Source: Aspidiotus rigidus
Lineage: Eukaryota > Arthropoda > Insecta > Hemiptera > Diaspididae
Direction of reading: 5' to 3'
Length of the DNA stretch: 64,000 nt
NCBI GenBank assembly: GCA_035079385.1
Contig: JAVHKY010000063.1
Span: 2,211,501-2,275,500, forward strand
The position numbers were made by a program, and so were the translations under genes. A model generated the notes under the pieces. That model was not told where the DNA came from. It worked only from the letters and a program-made list of their open reading frames with translations, and did no database searches. Numbering within the stretch: position 1 is the first letter of the stretch; each line of letters starts with the position of its first letter. Shown here in pieces: positions 61,127 through 64,000 of this stretch.

Positions 61127-62510
61127 AATGTTTGTCTGTCTGTATGTATAATATATTATCTGCATATAATTCCATAACTTTTGAACGCTTTCACCTATCG
61201 ACTAGTGAATTTTTTTTTGAAAAATTCATTTTTATTCAAGTAAGGTTTTTGAATGAATTTTGATGTTCTGGCTTCTTCGGGGTGGAGTAAAATTGAGAAA
61301 AAACGAGGATTATTGATGTAGTAAAACTGCTTCTCACTTTAGCCTACGCCTTGTTCCAAATGTTCAAACGCGTTGATCGTCGCAGTTCTGAAAATTCAAT
61401 TATCGTGATAACTCGAGTTTTACTCATTTTTATGTAAAATTGGAGAAAATAAAAATTGTAACCGCTGTAATTCCCTTTCAAATGAGTCTAATTTCAGATT
61501 TTTGAAAGAGTATTTGGGAGCTATCTGTATTTCGGTTGGTGCGTATTCAACACCATTGTGTTCACAGACAGAGAGAATAATTAAAATGGTTGCTCTCGAT
61601 GAATTCAGAAAGACCATTTAAGTTTTACAATGTATCTTTATGAAAAGTTCAAGTGAATAAAAATTGCAACCCCCGTAAATTCCTTTCAAGTTAATTCAAT
61701 TCTACATTTAAGAAGAAGTTAATTTAAAATATTTTCTCGAAAATGTTCTCTACTTTTGTAATACGAGAAACGATGTGTCAGGTAAATATCGTCGTCAGAT
61801 TTCAAAACCACCTAAGAAGAAGTACCATCAGGTTTGAGAGAGAAATGTGAAAATGATATCCGGTTTCTCAGACAAGAAACGACTGAGTGCTTCTTATGCA
61901 TATTGTGACGTTCTACCAGTCACAAAATATCTCTTGACGCGCCAATAATAAAAAACAACTACAAAAACCGAGCTTTATTACTGGTACCGCAAGTACAACA
62001 CTACTAAACACCGTTAAACTGTAACACAATCGCGTTAATGAACGAGAACACGTTAACTATCGCTTTAAGATTACAACTGAATCGCTCTTGCGGGTTGCTG
62101 GCGGCTATTTATAGTCTCACCCTTAATTCCGGATTCTTTGAGATTTCTTGTAGAACGGCAAACAGGTTATGCAAGAGCCCTTACAATCAATCGGGCATGC
62201 TCCAGATCGTTCACGAGTAAGTATTCGGCGAAGTAGTTAAGTAATAAGTGCGCTTCCTTGTGGCGTCTGCTATCATTAAAAGTTTAGCGGCATGTGCAAG
62301 CTTGGTGCTTGCTGTTTCAATGCAGAACGCCACAATATATACAGACTGATGTAATGCGTTAGAGCTATGGTTGCTTTTTTATTTACTGTTCATCCATTTC
62401 CTTAACATTGCGACGCGACGGTCAAAATATTGATGAACTGATTAACCTGGTTTTTGTTGCGATACAGCCTTTATGATTGTATCAAGTTAGCTCTTATATG
62501 AATCGGTGTT
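61127..62510. repeat. Dispersed repeat copy B, interrupted by a solo LTR
   Basis: Shares with copy A (45137-46250) the ordered blocks GTTTGTCTGTCTG, TTTTGAACGCTTTCACCTAT, AAACGACTGAGTGCTTCT, ACAGACTGATGTAATGCG, CATTTCCTTAACATTGCGAC and ATTGATGAACTGATTA. Inside it AATAAAAATTGTAACCGCTG (about 61448) and AATAAAAATTGCAACCCCCG (about 61657) start two related segments about 205 bp apart. Confidence 0.7.
61904..62334 (-). mobile_element. Solo LTR (431 bp) with 4-bp target duplication
   Basis: Ends are TGTGACGTTCT and AGAACGCCACA, the TG...CA termini within an imperfect 11-bp inverted repeat. ATAT precedes (61900-61903) and follows (62335-62338) it, a 4-bp target duplication. Copy A of the surrounding repeat lacks the insert, as an empty site would. 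On the minus strand CTATAAATAG (62104-62113) could be the TATA box and AATAAA (61974-61979) the poly(A) signal about 130 bases downstream, so the LTR points to minus. TSD length and TGTGACG ends fit Gypsy-type elements (family knowledge). No internal retrotransposon sequence is present. Confidence 0.85.
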
Positions 62511-64000
62511 GTGCAAATTGGTTTTTATCCATGTTAGTTTTTATAATTATTAGTTTTTTTATTTTGCGTAACTTGTTGATTTATATCGGGTGTATCCACA
62601 CTCCCGTTTATCTTCAACCTAAATGTTATTATTGGTAACATTTTCACTCAGCAGGACTAAAGTTTTGAAAAATGTAGACGCGACCGATCCTACTCGTGGT
62701 TTATTGCACGACATGAAGTTTTTTGAAAGAGACAATGATGGTATAACTAAGCTTGCGCACTTTCAGAAGTAACTAGCAAGACGGCGCGCCTATGTTCTCT
62801 CTTTTCACTGAATGCTTCGAGTCGAAGTTATTAATCTTTCTCATTGAATTTCTTCTTTCTATTTCTTTTTATTTAATCTATAAATAATGATAACTCGTAT
62901 ATCACATAATATTTATATATTTTTCCAAAAATATAAAAGTAGCCCTAAGTTTGATACATTTTCAATTTGTCATTTAATCTCTTCACTTTCATCTTCAGAT
63001 AAATTTCCTCTTTTCATCTAAATCTTGTATCAACTTTTCTATTTCTTCCAATTTTTAATTTTTTCGCTCTCTTTCTTCTAAACAATTTTTTTTTCTTCTC
63101 TTTAACTTTCTCCGTCACGGCGCGCTTTTCTCATTGTCATGTATTTTTATTTTTAGACGTTTCTCTTGTTTCAGAATTCGAATATACCTATATTTTTTTT
63201 CCATTTAATCTTATACATTTTTTGATATTTGTGTCATCTCTAAATTTTCAAATATTTTTTTATATCGCCTATCACTTATAACAAAACAGAAGTAAGGAAT
63301 TGTCAATAAATTATTGGTGAAGAAAATTTCTATAGAAATCATATAAACAGGAATAATTTTTAAAAATCTCGATAAATTATCTAGATATTTCTACTCCGGA
63401 TATTGAAAAAAAAAAAAGTAGAAATTCTCCAGATAACTTTTTTTTGGACCTGTATTCAAAATTCTTATGCAAACACAAAGTACTCATAGCTACTTTTAAT
63501 CCTGTTATTTAGGAATTAGGGTAAGGTACATGAAACAAAGGGAGTAACTCTGGAGTTTAATATTATTTGGAATTTCTTAGTTAGATGCACCATTTTCTTT
63601 GTATCTTTTCATCTCATAGTTCAATTCAATCCGCTTAGTTTTCTTTTCAAGCTTTTCTTCTTTCTTAATTTCATTCAATTTTGCACTCTTTCATTCTTTA
63701 CTTGTCTTGTTCTTCCATACAACCTGTTTTTTTTTTCTTTCATTATCGTTTCCTGAGTCTTCCAAATTGTTCTCTTCGTCAGTATCATACTCTTCCATTC
63801 TCCCTCTCTTCCTATTCTTCTTTTTCAGTCCTCTTCATCCATCTCCTCCAATTATCCTTATGGTGATAATTGATTCTACGCGTCATCCTCTAATCTACAA
63901 ACTAATGGAAGTAAGATTAGTTCATTCATTTCCCTTTTTCTCTTTCACTTTTTTTCTACATAAGATTTTTTTTGAAATCTTGTGTGTATTATATGTTGAC
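62511..64000. other. Non-coding AT-rich stretch to window end
   Basis: Long pyrimidine-rich runs of TTTCTTC type (62860-63130 and 63590-63850) and no recognised gene. Open frames here encode only low-complexity F/S/L sequence. Confidence 0.45.

Overview
The window looks like about 64 kb of intergenic or intronic DNA from an arthropod, most likely an insect. It is AT-rich and packed with homopolymers and dinucleotide tracts. Every coding sequence I can recognise belongs to a transposable element, and no host gene could be identified with confidence. One possible host exon (39638-39761) is listed at low confidence. The insect call rests on the element types: an R1-clade LINE, R4/Dong-like LINE remnants, Penelope-like elements (PLEs) with GIY-YIG endonuclease, and MULE, hAT and Helitron relics. 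No species can be named from sequence alone.

Layout. 1-9.05 kb is a nest of retroelements. An old LINE linker fragment (+) and an R4/Dong-like reverse-transcriptase relic (-) carrying a long (ATT)n tract are split by a complete R1-clade LINE at 1204-8034. That LINE has a 5' UTR with tandem repeats, intact ORF1 and ORF2 joined by a TAATG stop-start overlap, a 3' UTR with a hairpin, and a poly(A) tail. It is flanked by a direct repeat of about 655 bp whose ends coincide with the LINE ends. This looks like a giant target-site duplication. 9.05-23 kb holds an (AG)n tract of 275 bp, a MITE at 13.2 kb and a decayed PLE with direct terminal repeats (15.9-18.06 kb). 23-25 kb has a perfect 50-bp inverted repeat and a hAT relic. 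25-30 kb has a tRNA-derived SINE, a 120-bp tandem array, PLE-type foldbacks and a LINE tail. 30-35 kb holds a MULE relic that has lost its catalytic core. 36-37.5 kb has a young PLE fragment (endonuclease only) between perfect 104-bp inverted repeats, plus a second PLE foldback. 41-48 kb has a long-TIR element, a CpG-richer stretch, a (CT)n(CA)n tract, a MITE made of a repeated motif, and an element with 372-bp TIRs around a truncated KRBA2/SCAND3-type integrase ORF. 50-64 kb has a (GA)n tract, a Helitron relic, further PLE foldbacks, a motif-array element at about 59.4-60.7 kb and a solo LTR at 61.9-62.3 kb.

Two themes run through the window. First, at least seven palindromes share PLE terminal motifs, and several carry a hammerhead-ribozyme-like core (CUGAUGA-like box, stem-loop, then GAAA). 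Second, several otherwise unrelated elements have ends built from short degenerate motifs repeated in opposite orientation at the two ends, with a different motif in each element. Two insertions, the motif MITE at 45.5 kb and the solo LTR at 61.9 kb, sit in two copies of one dispersed repeat, so each copy serves as the empty site for the other.
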